From Methylocaldum szegediense (GTDB lineage: Bacteria; Pseudomonadota; Gammaproteobacteria; Methylococcales; Methylococcaceae): a stretch of 64,000 bases of DNA. Of the stretch, positions 19,281-28,684 are shown piece by piece. The first letter of the stretch is position 1. Each line of letters opens with the position of its first letter. Made by a program: the position numbers and the translations under genes. The stretch lies in the NCBI RefSeq assembly GCF_949769195.1, contig NZ_OX458333.1:1178001-1242000 (forward strand). Reading direction: 5' to 3'. The notes under the pieces are model-generated. The model had not been told where the DNA came from. It saw only the letters and a list, made by a program, of their open reading frames with translations, and made no database searches.

Positions 19281-19555
19281 GAGTCGCCGCCCGAAAACAA
19301 TGGAAGGAATAACTTCGACAGGACTGGGGAGCGTGGCGTTCACAGGAAAGCACTTCCGCCATTTCGGGCAAAAGGCCGGTTCGGCGTTTAACTCACGCCA
19401 CGAGGAATCCGATTGCAGCGTCTCCTGCCATGCGTTGCGCATCGCGTTTCAGCCGCGCTGCCACGAGGATTTTGCAGAGCCAGGAATTCTTTTGAACAAA
19501 ACGGATTCAAGTGCGTCATTAATCTTTAAATGGCTTCGATATAAGGACATTGGTT

Positions 19556-20137
19556 ATGCGTCTCTCATTACTTTGGCCTTCTGGGACGAACGCTCAGGTG
19601 GGAATGGACGATGTGCGGGAACATCGGCTGGGATTTCTCGCGCTGGGCATCGTGTTAATCCTTCTCGGCGTGGCAGCGATGTTCTTTCCGTTCGTCGCCA
19701 CTCTCGCGACCGAGCTCACCATCGGTTGGATCCTGGTTTTCGCCGGCATCGCGCAGAGCCTCCATGCCATTCGACTCCGCGATCGGATCGGCTTTTGGCC
19801 GTCGCTCCTGAGCGGTCTACTGACCCTCGCGGTCGGGCTGTTACTGCTCGTATTTCCCATGACCGGCATTCTGTCGATCACGCTTCTGGTCGCGGTACTG
19901 TTCCTGGTCAACGGCATTTTTCGTCTTACCCAGGGATTACGGCTACGCCCCGCTGGATATTGGGGGTGGCTGGTGGCGGGCGGCATCCTCTCGATACTGC
20001 TCGGGATCATGGTCATTGCCCAATGGCCTGCCGCCGCCATCTGGTTGGTAGGGCTCTTGGTCGGCATCGACCTGATGTTTTCCGGCTGGACGCTACTTTG
20101 GCTGACGTTACTCGCCCGTCAGATCGGCACCGTCTGA
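19556..20137 (+). CDS. HdeD family membrane protein
   Basis: The 193-residue protein has six hydrophobic segments in the HdeD/DUF308 pattern (LGIVLILLGVAAMFFPFVAT, then LVFAGIAQSLHAI and FLVNGIFRLTQGL). In E. coli HdeD contributes to acid resistance at high cell density. ATG 19556 has AAGGA eight bases upstream; a later ATG at 19604 is the alternative start. The gene stands alone. Confidence 0.85.
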   Translation: MRLSLLWPSGTNAQVGMDDVREHRLGFLALGIVLILLGVAAMFFPFVATLATELTIGWILVFAGIAQSLHAIRLRDRIGFWPSLLSGLLTLAVGLLLLVFPMTGILSITLLVAVLFLVNGIFRLTQGLRLRPAGYWGWLVAGGILSILLGIMVIAQWPAAAIWLVGLLVGIDLMFSGWTLLWLTLLARQIGTV

Positions 20138-20279
20138 ACCGGTAAAGCCGAGTCAGCCGGTTAGGGGACCGGTGCGTGTTTGCACGCATCCAAGGCGTTC
20201 ATGCCAGAAAGCAAGTGAAAGCCGAGATCCCGACTGTAGCATGTGGCGATGGCATGCTGCGTCCTAATGGAGGCAGTAC

Positions 20280-20600
20280 ATGAAGATCGACGAAGACATC
20301 GTTCAGGCGATCTGGGAGAAAGGTCGCGCCATGACGGATCAGGATCCGACTCAATGGCGAATGGATGAGTGCGGGGCATGGATATACCGGGAGCATTACG
20401 GCCTCACGGATACCGATTTTGGCTGGAAAATCGAGAAGGTAACGCCCGGCGTGTCGGACGGTCCAGATGGCTTTCGTCCATTCCATCACCGCAACGGTTA
20501 CAACATTGCCAATGGCGCGCCGCATTGTCGTGTCACCGCCGATCGGACTGACCTGGCACCGACCGGGTATGTAGACAAGCCGCGAAACCGGGAGCTTTGA
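20280..20600 (+). CDS. Degenerate HNH-endonuclease-like small protein
   Basis: The 106-residue protein starts at ATG 20280 with GGAGGCAG upstream. Its layout (DECGAWIYREHYG, FGWKIEKVTP, GPDGFRPFHHRNGYN) follows small HNH-fold proteins, which normally read WxIDHIxP at the centre. Here the Asp-His pair is Glu-Lys, so nuclease activity is unlikely. It could be a non-catalytic DNA-binding or structural relative. The recognition is by pattern only. Confidence 0.55.
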   Translation: MKIDEDIVQAIWEKGRAMTDQDPTQWRMDECGAWIYREHYGLTDTDFGWKIEKVTPGVSDGPDGFRPFHHRNGYNIANGAPHCRVTADRTDLAPTGYVDKPRNREL

Positions 20601-20635
20601 ATCCCGATACATCCGGAATTCGCGGTCACAGTCAA

Positions 20636-21140
20636 ATGACGGTTTTCGGGGAACTATCGCCGCGCCTCCCCGACAACTGTATCATCTCGACCGACTCCGG
20701 ATCCGGCACTAACTGGTACGCCCGCGACGTGAAGATCCGCCGTGGCAGGATGGCCTCCCTCTCCGGTGGACTCGCCACCATGGGCTGCGGCGTGCCGTAC
20801 GCCATTGCTGCCGAGTTCGCCTATCCCGAGCGGGCAGCGATTGCCCTGGCAGGCGACGGCGCGATGCAGATGAACGGCAACATCGCTGGGTTTCCTGGGG
20901 ATCAAGGCGGGCAAGCCGGAGGACATCGTCCCGACCCGCGAAAGGGCGTTCGCCGCGGACCGGCCGGTGCTCTTGGAAGCCTACACCGATCCCGCTGTGC
21001 CGCCTTTGCCGCCGCACATCACTTTCGAGCAGGCCAAGGCTTACCCTATCCGCCTTGTTCAGCGGCGATCCGGATGCCTGGGGTACATCAAGTCCTCGGC
21101 GAAGGAGATCGCTTCGTTAGTGTTGCCGGAAACGGATTGA
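20636..21140 (+). pseudogene. Remnant of thiamine-diphosphate-dependent enzyme (pyruvate oxidase/acetolactate synthase type)
   Basis: The first part encodes the ThDP-binding C-terminal domain pattern (CIISTDSGSGTNWYARD, LSGGLATMGCGVPYAIA, then ALAGDGAMQMNGN with the GDG...N cofactor motif). Just after this, near 20885, the reading frame shifts to one encoding LGFLGIKAGKPEDIVPTRE and PPLPPHITFEQAKAYP, the family's C terminus. The intervening core of about 60 residues and the N-terminal two thirds are missing, and another shift occurs near 21058. It is a decayed gene, not functional. Confidence 0.8.
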
Positions 21141-21793
21141 GCTTGGCCGCGATGTCTCGGTGTTTGATCGTTGTCATCGGGAGACGGCGTGCAATATTCA
21201 GTCATCCGTGGAAGACCTCACCGATTGGGAGTAGGGACCGCAAATCGGCGATAAGACTCAACGATAAATCGAAGCAAAACGGGAAGGCCGGAATAAGTCT
21301 ATCCTGAACTCACCGGGAGCGAACGGGAACGTGCGAGGCATAGCCCAAAAGGCCGACCTCAAGGAAGAAGCGAGTAAATCGTTCTTGTCACGCTTCCCGC
21401 TTTCGTTCGCGAAGCCGTGACAGCCTAGGTCAGCGGCTGCCCGCCCGTCGCGGTAGTCTCGCCCAGCCGATTTTGTCAGGCGCGGATACAGATCTCGATC
21501 GTCGAAAACGGCCACTCTCCACTCGCCTCGCCTAAGGTATCGGCCGCTCGCCGGGATCGCTGGGCTAGAGACCTCGACCGAGGGGTATTATCGCTTTCGC
21601 CCGGCAGGGGAAGACGGCAAATAGGCCGGTCTGATGGCGCTCAGGGACAATGGCTACCATTATCGTCGGCTCGTCTTGGAACGTTTTCAGACGCAGGCTC
21701 GGGAGAGAAGGTTGTGGGAGGTTGCCAATGCGGTCTGCCTTGACGCCAGAATCCCTGGCGTGATCCATATCTAAAAAGCGGAGTTGATTGTTC
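21141..21793. other. Intergenic region between two pseudogenes
   Basis: I find no supported gene. Short open frames occur on both strands but none has family resemblance or a good ribosome site. The region may be remains of genes lost together with the adjacent pseudogenes. Confidence 0.4.
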
Positions 21794-22860
21794 GTGAATA
21801 AGTTTTGGAGTCCTACCATCCGGGACTTAACGCCTTATACGCCCGGCGAGCAGCCCAATCTGAGCAATTTGATCAAGCTCAATACCAACGAAAACCCGTA
21901 CCCGCCTTCACCCAAGGTCTTGGCGGCCTTGCGCGGCGAGATCGGCGGTCGACTGCGGCTTTACCCAGATCCGGATGCCGATCGCTTGAAAGAGGCCATC
22001 GGACGATTCTATGGCGTCGACAAGAAGTGGGTTTTTGTGGGCAACGGTTCGGACGAAGACTGGCCCATACATTGCAGGCGCTGCTGAAACACGATCTACC
22101 CATCTTGTTCCCGGATATCACTTACAGCTTTTATCCGGTCTACTGTGCTCTTTACGGTATAGGCCGCATTTGTATTCCGCTGACCTAAAGTTTCACGATC
22201 CGGATCGAGGACTACCGTCGACCGAACGGTGGAATCATTTTCCCGAATCCAAACGCGCCGACAGGTTGTTTGTTGCCGCTCGCCGCTATCGAAGCGCTAC
22301 TCCGGAACAATACGGAGTCGGTCGTGGTGATCGACGAGTCCTACATCGATTTCGGCGGAGAATCGGCTGTGACATTGGTCGAACGTTTTCCCAATTTGCT
22401 GGTGATCCAAACCCTATCCAAATCGCGCTCGCTGGCCGGCCTGCGGGTCGGTTTTGCGATCGGGGATCCCGGTTTGATCGAGGCGTTGGAGCGCGTGAAA
22501 GGCAGCTTCAATTCCTATCCGCTGGATCGCTTGGCGATTGCAGCTGCGGTCGCGGCTTTCGAGGATCGGGATAATTTTGAGAGCATGCGCCTGGCCGTCA
22601 TCCGGAGTCGGAATTGGTTAGCCGAGGTTTTGTCACGATTGGGATTCGAGGTGTTGCCGTCGGCCGCGAATTTCGTATTCGTTCGCCATCCTTCAATCGC
22701 CGCGCCTGCGTTGGCGGCTGCACTGCGCGAGCGTCATATCGTCGTGCGGCACTTCGTGCAGCCGCGCATAGAGCAATTCCTGCGCATTACCGTCGGTATG
22801 GATGCCCAGTGCCGGACTCTCGTAGAGGCTCTGGAAAACATCCTGGCGTTTCGGCGGTAA
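21794..22860 (+). pseudogene. hisC: Histidinol-phosphate aminotransferase, disrupted
   Basis: From GTG 21794 the sequence encodes a normal HisC opening ([20 protein letters not shown], then [13 protein letters not shown] and VFVGNGSDE). A one-base deletion near 22058 shifts the frame, after which the family sequence continues ([19 protein letters not shown]). A TAA at 22186-22188 then interrupts it, and from 22189 the same frame resumes ([25 protein letters not shown], the PLP-lysine motif [16 protein letters not shown]) to the stop at 22860. Two independent lesions make this a pseudogene unless both are sequencing errors. Another HisC would be needed for histidine synthesis. Confidence 0.88.
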
Positions 22861-23101
22861 GTCGGCCTTAGCCGATATGCGGGGCGAGTATTGGGAGGCG
22901 CTGCTCGATTCGAGCGCTAAAGGAGGAAAAGAGTAGGGGCCTGCCTGCGTCAGCATTGCCGGCCACGGCTTGGTGTTCATTCGTCGCTGCCGAGAGATGC
23001 TATCGGAATAAGAACGAGCTCTCGGCAGCGCGGAGTGATTCTAAGGTTCGTGTACTGTCTCCCGATCGTCCTTCTAGGCATTTTGCAGTGCCGGTCGTTC
23101 C

Positions 23102-23860
23102 TCACGATCCAGACGTGGGTTCGGCCTTGTTGAGGACGGTGCCGAGGAGTGGTGTGGTATTGAGGTGGCCAAGGGCCTCGACGAGTTGGCTTTGGGTGGT
23201 GCGGCCGGCCTCGAGCACCAGTAGGGCGGCATCGACATAGGGTGCAAAGGCGAGGGCGTCGGCCGTGGTGAGATGAGGCAGATCGAATACCACGATGCGC
23301 GAGGGGTAGCGGTGTTTGAGCTCGTCCACCAGCCGCGCCATTTTGGGGGACGCGAGGAGTTCCGCCGAGTCTGGCAGGGGCCGGCTGCCGGGTAGGATGA
23401 CGAAGCGGTTTATACCCTTAGGATTGATCAGAAGGCGCTCGATTGGCACGTCGTCCAGGAGGTAGTCGGCGAGTCCTTCGCGCGGGGTGAGGCCGAATGC
23501 GGTATGAACGCTCGGGTGACGGAGGTTGGCATCGACCAGGAGGACGGTCTGACTGATGTCGAGGGCAAGACTCAAGGAGAGATTGATGGCGGCGACGGTC
23601 TTGCCGGCGTGGGGATTCGGACTGGTGACGGCAAAGGCGTTCCAGCCGTGCTCGCGCAAGATTTGCAGGATCTTGGTGCGGAGCACCTTGTATGCGTCCA
23701 CATATGGGCCGGGCACTTGGCCCGCGATCACCCGGTGGCGGCGCAGCACCTCGGGGTTGACCTCAACGGAGCGGGTGATGGTGTATTGGATCGGCGCACT
23801 GGGCTCGGCTTGGGCTTTGCCATGAGGGCGTGCGACGAAGGGGGTAGCGATCGATTCCAT
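23102..23860 (-). CDS. CpsD/CapB-like tyrosine-kinase-type ATPase of polysaccharide export
   Basis: The 252-residue protein is a BY-kinase-type P-loop ATPase that partners a Wzz/GumC-like membrane protein in exopolysaccharide chain-length control. Walker A is unusual (TSPNPHAGKT at 79-88; most have a Gly-Glu-Gly run). Walker A' is VLLVDANLRHPSVH near 106 and Walker B is RIVVFDLPHL. No C-terminal tyrosine cluster is present, the tail being NKAEPTSGS, so autophosphorylation there is not expected. ATG 23860 was chosen because upstream codons have no family likeness. It is the last gene of the export operon. Confidence 0.85.
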   Translation of the reverse strand: MESIATPFVARPHGKAQAEPSAPIQYTITRSVEVNPEVLRRHRVIAGQVPGPYVDAYKVLRTKILQILREHGWNAFAVTSPNPHAGKTVAAINLSLSLALDISQTVLLVDANLRHPSVHTAFGLTPREGLADYLLDDVPIERLLINPKGINRFVILPGSRPLPDSAELLASPKMARLVDELKHRYPSRIVVFDLPHLTTADALAFAPYVDAALLVLEAGRTTQSQLVEALGHLNTTPLLGTVLNKAEPTSGS

Positions 23861-23892
23861 AAGGGCAACTCCAGACGAGAAGAGGACAAAGG

Positions 23893-25644
23893 TTAGCCGA
23901 GAACGGTGTTGAGCTTGCGGAGGCTCCGGAACCAGAGCACATCCAGCGGGGTCCAGAACCAATGGATCAAGCCCAGTGCAAGGAGCAAAGCGCCGAAGCT
24001 GATGCCAACAAGAATCAGGCGCTGGCGGCTCTGGTCGAAAGTCTCGTCATCAGTTTCGAGATAAGGGATGACCGCGAGAGGAGGGGCGCCGGCGAGCAGG
24101 GCGACCGTTTGGACGGTTCGGACGGTCTGATCGAGCGCGGTGCGCAATGCGATATAGCCGACCGCGGCGGCTAGGCCCAAGAGCAGGCCGAGAACAGCGA
24201 TGGCAGGGCGGTTCGGCTTGATTGGCTTTTCCGGCAGCAGCGGCGGTTCGATGACCGACAATCGCTCGCCCTTGCTCTTCCGCTCCAGCTGCTCGCCGAT
24301 CTGAGCCTCCATCTGTTTCGCTTTCAAATCCCGATAGCGGACGGAGGCATTTTCGTAATCACGCATCAGGGCTAGATACTGGCGCTCGGTATCGGGGGTA
24401 CGCTGCAGCCGGTCCTGATACTCGGCGAGCTTTGTCTGCAACTCCAGCCGACGTTTCTTGAGCGCCTCGATCTCCTGTAGTGTACCGGCTTTCTGAGCGG
24501 AAAGGCTCAGATAGGCCGGGTTGTCCGGCTGGCGAGCGGCGATCTCGCGCGCGGTGGTCTCGGCTGACGGCTGGTTCAATACCGCTTCATAGGCAGCGAT
24601 TTGAGCCGACAGCGCGACGACATCGGGATGGTCGGCGGCGTGAGTATCCTTCAGTTGGGCTAGCTCCGCACGGAGGTGTTTGAGAGTCTTGGCGGTGTCA
24701 ACCGAGGTATCGACGACGCCGAGTTCCCGTTGCAAGGCTGCGATTTCCCGCTGTGCCTTGACCACGTCCGGATGCTTTTCGGAATAACGGCTAGTCAGGG
24801 CGACGAGCTCGGTCTGGAGATGTTTCAGCCGGTCTTGCTTGCTTAGGATGCGTTGCCCGGTGTCCGAGACGATCGGCGTGTCTGGGGAGATCTTTGTCAG
24901 TTCCGCGTCCAGATAGATGACACGCTCCTGAAGAGTGCGCAGTTGTAGGTCGAGCGACTGCAATTCCTGCTCAGTCTGATGCAGGAACTGTAGATTGAGC
25001 GTCTTTTGCTCCGGGAGGGCATACATATTGGCTTGCTTGAACTGAGCCAGTTTCTGCTCCAGTTCGGTGACGTAAGCGCCCATCTGCTCGACTTCCTCGG
25101 TGAGGAAATCGGAGGCTTCGGCTGTTTTCTGGGTGCGCGTCTTGAGGTTCTCTTCGAGGTAGAGCGAGGTAATCTCGTTGGCTACGTGCTGCACGGTGTC
25201 GGGATTGCGCCCATCATACGAGAGGCTAAAGGCAATAGTGGCCTTGGTCGGGTGGCCCGAGCGGGGATCGATGACCTCTGCGCTGATCGGCTGGAAATCG
25301 ATATCTTCACGCATACGCTCGACGATCTCATCGGTGGTTTCCTTCTGACGCTCCTTCGCGTAGAGATCGAATTTTTGGACGATCGCGAGGAGATTCGAGC
25401 GGGTCATGACGCGCTGGCTGATCATCTGCAGGCGTTCGGCAGCATAGCTCGTGATGGTGGACCGTACCAGATCGGGCGGGATTTCCTGCTCCTCAATCAG
25501 GATGGTCGCGGTCGAGCGATAAGTCGGAGGCAATAACAACGCGGTCGCGAGGCTGAGCGCGAACAGACCGCCGAAGATCGTGGCGACGGCGGTCTTGTGA
25601 CGCCTGAAGGTACCGAGATAGTCGCTGAGGCTTTTTTCTTCCAT
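23893..25644 (-). CDS. Wzz/GumC-like polysaccharide co-polymerase
   Basis: The 583-residue inner-membrane protein sets polysaccharide chain length and bridges to the outer-membrane exporter. It has an N-terminal Wzz domain with a membrane segment (TAVATIFGGLFALSLATALL), a long periplasmic coiled-coil region at about residues 170-470, and C-terminal membrane segments (IAVLGLLLGLAAAVGYIAL and ILVGISFGALLLALGLIHW). It lacks a fused kinase domain, which is encoded by the next gene. ATG 25644 precedes MEEKSLSDYLGTFRRHK. Confidence 0.92.
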   Translation of the reverse strand: MEEKSLSDYLGTFRRHKTAVATIFGGLFALSLATALLLPPTYRSTATILIEEQEIPPDLVRSTITSYAAERLQMISQRVMTRSNLLAIVQKFDLYAKERQKETTDEIVERMREDIDFQPISAEVIDPRSGHPTKATIAFSLSYDGRNPDTVQHVANEITSLYLEENLKTRTQKTAEASDFLTEEVEQMGAYVTELEQKLAQFKQANMYALPEQKTLNLQFLHQTEQELQSLDLQLRTLQERVIYLDAELTKISPDTPIVSDTGQRILSKQDRLKHLQTELVALTSRYSEKHPDVVKAQREIAALQRELGVVDTSVDTAKTLKHLRAELAQLKDTHAADHPDVVALSAQIAAYEAVLNQPSAETTAREIAARQPDNPAYLSLSAQKAGTLQEIEALKKRRLELQTKLAEYQDRLQRTPDTERQYLALMRDYENASVRYRDLKAKQMEAQIGEQLERKSKGERLSVIEPPLLPEKPIKPNRPAIAVLGLLLGLAAAVGYIALRTALDQTVRTVQTVALLAGAPPLAVIPYLETDDETFDQSRQRLILVGISFGALLLALGLIHWFWTPLDVLWFRSLRKLNTVLG

Positions 25645-25663
25645 TGATCGCGTTCTCAAGTGC

Positions 25664-26929
25664 TCAAAAGTAGAAAGGGTCGAAACTGTACCGGAGCGTC
25701 ACGAAGACGGCATGATCGTCCTGGTTCCCTGCGAATGTGCCGGCGTTTTTGCTAAGGTCGCGGAGGACATACTGGTATGACGCGCTGAGGTGCCACTGCT
25801 CAGTCAACGCATAGGACAGCTCGCCGTTGAGCAGGTAATAGCTTTGCTGAATGGTCTCGCCGTTCAGATGGGGCCGAGTGTACTCCGAGTAGGACAGCTT
25901 CAGGTTCGCGCTTAAACGCTCAGTGAGCCGCTGGCGGCCGCTGAGTGTGACCCGGTCCGACTCGAACAATGCACCGTTAATCGCCGGACTGATCTGATGC
26001 CTGTACACGAGCTCCCAATCGGACGTTTCGAAGCGCTTGCGCGCGCTGGCCGTGACCAGGGGGCCGAACTGCTGGTCCTTGAAGGTGACCTTCTCCGGAA
26101 CCACCACCGGCGCGATCTGGAGCGGGTCCAGGCTCACGATCTGAAATCCCGCAAGACGCAACGTTTGCAAATTGGTCTCCGAATCGCTGTACTGGCCGCC
26201 GCCAGAGACGTTGAGATCGAGCGTTTCCGTCAGGGCATACTGGAATCCGGCCATAACGTTCACATAATCGATCGTTCGCTGCGAGGCCCTGTACGCGTTG
26301 TAGGCGAGGTGGCCGGTCAACGCCAGGCGTTCAGTAAGCTGATGCTCCAGACCGATGGAGGCGGTATGGACGGTGGCGTCGACGTAGCCGACGTTTTGGC
26401 GAGCCTCATAATCCGAGGTTTGATAAGCGTAGCCCAGGGTCAGGCGGGTACGTTCGTCCAAAACGTAGGCCCAGGACGGGGCCAGCGTGGTTTCGGACCG
26501 CTGCACCCGGGTCACTACGATTCCTACCACTCCCTCCGATTGCGACGACAGCAAGGCATCGTCGGTATGGTGCACGCTGAGCGCGAAGCGCGAACGCTCG
26601 GTCGCATAATAGGCATCGAGGTCAAGGTACTGATTCTGGGTGTCGATGTGGTCAATCGGCGTATAAAAGAGATTCTGTAGGCGCACCCTGCTTTTCACCT
26701 GCCAGTTCGGCTCCTGTGCGACAAGCTGGGCAGTCAGGCCGAGATCGGTGCCAAACACGGCTTCCGGATTGAATCGGTCCGGTAACAGCTGGATATTGGA
26801 ATGGAACTGCTGGCTCACATTAGCATTGGCTTCCAGATACCAATCCACGGCAAAGCCTGGCGAGGCAAACGCCACGCCGAGCCCGGCGCCGACATACGCC
26901 AGGCGCGTAGCGAATCGTTTCACTCTCAA
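25664..26929 (-). CDS. Outer-membrane beta-barrel protein of polysaccharide export operon
   Basis: The 421-residue protein has a signal peptide ending near FASPGFA and a succession of amphipathic beta strands, ending with the outer-membrane signature YSFDPFYF (terminal Phe). It belongs to the BBP2-type barrels found beside exosortase-linked exopolysaccharide loci, and is likely part of the export channel or its periplasmic fitting. Its start overlaps the stop of the Wza-like gene by four bases, so translation is coupled. Confidence 0.85.
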   Translation of the reverse strand: MRVKRFATRLAYVGAGLGVAFASPGFAVDWYLEANANVSQQFHSNIQLLPDRFNPEAVFGTDLGLTAQLVAQEPNWQVKSRVRLQNLFYTPIDHIDTQNQYLDLDAYYATERSRFALSVHHTDDALLSSQSEGVVGIVVTRVQRSETTLAPSWAYVLDERTRLTLGYAYQTSDYEARQNVGYVDATVHTASIGLEHQLTERLALTGHLAYNAYRASQRTIDYVNVMAGFQYALTETLDLNVSGGGQYSDSETNLQTLRLAGFQIVSLDPLQIAPVVVPEKVTFKDQQFGPLVTASARKRFETSDWELVYRHQISPAINGALFESDRVTLSGRQRLTERLSANLKLSYSEYTRPHLNGETIQQSYYLLNGELSYALTEQWHLSASYQYVLRDLSKNAGTFAGNQDDHAVFVTLRYSFDPFYF

Positions 26930-27501
26930 CGCACGACCACGACGTCGCCGTTCATCAGTAGGATGTTCTGCTCCAGATCCTTGCCAGCGGCTACGGCATC
27001 GTAGTCGAACGGCAGCGGGGTCGTGCGGTCGCCGACCTGGCGCAGGATGGTGATATCGTCACGGTCGGCGAAAGGATTGAGACCTCCGGCGAGGGCGAGG
27101 GCGTGCATCACCGTGACCCGGCCGGGCGTGACGAACTCGCCGGGTTTATTGACCTTGCCGACCACATAGATCCTTTGGCTGGTGGTTATGACCGAGACCG
27201 AGACGACGGGGTCGGCGAGGTACTCGGCAAGGCGTTCGGTGACTGCGGCACGAACGTCCTCGACGGTGAGGCCACCGGCCTGGAGGTCGCCGACCAGAGG
27301 AAAGGAAATGCCGCCGTCGGCACGGACCAGGACCTGCTTGGTCAACCCTTCCTCGCGCCAGACCGAGATTTCCAGCACATCTCCCGGCACCAGTCGATAA
27401 TTCTGCGGCATTTGCAGCAACGGTGTGGGATTTGCCTCATCGGTCAATGCGCTGTTAGCAAAGATGAAAAGCAATAAAAGCGTGAAAACCTTTTGAAACA
27501 T
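26926..27501 (-). CDS. Wza-like polysaccharide export protein
   Basis: The 191-residue protein has a signal peptide (VFTLLLLFIFANSALTD), the poly-export domain (YRLVPGDVLEISVWREEGLT, residues about 35-110) and one SLBB domain (RIYVVGKVNKPGEFVTPGRV). It lacks a lipobox cysteine. Members form the periplasmic and outer-membrane exit channel for polysaccharides. It is the first gene of the four-gene export operon running leftward. A degenerate partial copy lies about 850 bases upstream. Confidence 0.92.
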   Translation of the reverse strand: MFQKVFTLLLLFIFANSALTDEANPTPLLQMPQNYRLVPGDVLEISVWREEGLTKQVLVRADGGISFPLVGDLQAGGLTVEDVRAAVTERLAEYLADPVVSVSVITTSQRIYVVGKVNKPGEFVTPGRVTVMHALALAGGLNPFADRDDITILRQVGDRTTPLPFDYDAVAAGKDLEQNILLMNGDVVVVR

Positions 27502-28684
27502 GCTTGCGTTATGGGCTTAAGGATCGCCCATAGCGTGCAAATTGAGGGCCAAAGCAACGTGAGTGAGGATGTATTGATGAAAGCACATCCTGTGGACCGG
27601 CGCCTCGGCGGGACTATCAACCGATTCGATTTGCATTCCGCTTTCTTTATCTTGCGGGGCGCATGCCCTGGCTTCCCGGCACGCAGTGCCGCGGTTCAGG
27701 GCTTGTGCAAGGCGCTCGGCATGCTACGTCAGTTGCCTCAGGAAAAGGCGGCTCTGGAAGCGGGAAGGAGCGTTTGGCTGGAGCGGGCGGAAAACCTGAG
27801 ATCGGGTCAGTCAGCTCGAAGCCGTGGAAAACCGATCCGGTAGCAGAAGCTGAGCCTATTGATTCAGCATAGGCCGAAAACCAAGCTCAGGAATTTCCGT
27901 TCAAGCTCGAGGAGCTTCAGATCGTGCCGTGATAAGAAACTGACACAGCGTGCCGGAAGCCCGGTCGTGCCCGGAGCGGCGATGCTGTTCCGCTGAGCGA
28001 AGAAAATGTAAGCAGATGCCCTTTCTGCCGGACTGGGGTCTAGCCAGTCACTCGTGTTACGCGCTCGGGCCGTTTTATACCTACGGTACGGGCACTGCCA
28101 AAAAGGTCAGGAGCCCCCTGCGTTAGCAAACCGACTCTTCGAGAACTCCGAATTCGCTCTTCCCGACACGACGTCCCGGTCAAGCAGTTTCGTCGACAAA
28201 GTATTGCCGGCCTAGGAATGTGTGAATCCATTCGCTTGAAGCGAAGGCGCGGTGAATCGGAGACCCGGGAGCACTTCTTGAAGGCGATGCGGCATTTGAA
28301 GCAGCGGTGCGGGATTTGCCTCATCGACCGGCATGCGATCAACCTGGCTAAAGAGAAGGAAGACCTCAAAAAAAACTGGTCGAAACGGCTTGTTTTATGA
28401 GCTTGGAGAAAAACCAGCGCCGTGTACGTCGAGGACCAGTAGGGCTGGGCACCAAATTTGTAAGCAAAGCGAGACGTAACCTTCGGGTGAGCTATACGCC
28501 TGAACGCGCAGTCCGGCAGCGGATCGGGAATTGCCGGAGACGGCGGTTCCTTGATTAACAGTGCCATTAACAGCGCCGCGGAATACAGGTTTCCATCTTT
28601 GCACGCTTTGATCCGGACCCGGGCTACCGCAAGGCCCGTCGCGATTGAAGCCTTACACTCGTTGTTGAATTCACGGAGTTCAGT
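27502..28684. other. Intergenic region with decayed gene material
   Basis: These 1.2 kb between the divergent Wza-like and PrsT-like genes contain no intact gene that I can support. The only recognisable item is the broken Wza-like fragment at 28243-28392, listed separately. Promoters for both flanking operons must lie here, but I find no clear sigma-70 or sigma-54 match. Confidence 0.5.
28243..28392 (-). pseudogene. Degenerate partial copy of the Wza-like gene
   Basis: Read on the minus strand, this stretch encodes VDEANPAPLLQMPHRLQE. It matches TDEANPTPLLQMPQNYRL at the start of the intact Wza-like protein. The preceding hydrophobic codons (VFLLFSQ) correspond to its signal peptide. The similarity stops soon afterwards and no start or long frame exists, so it is a fossil of a 5'-partial duplication. 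Confidence 0.65.

Noticed and set aside
19171-20145. Plus-strand frame of 324 codons overlapping the HdeD-like gene
   Set aside because: The HdeD-like frame shows regular membrane segments, while this one is Arg/His/Ser-rich and typical of an out-of-frame read.
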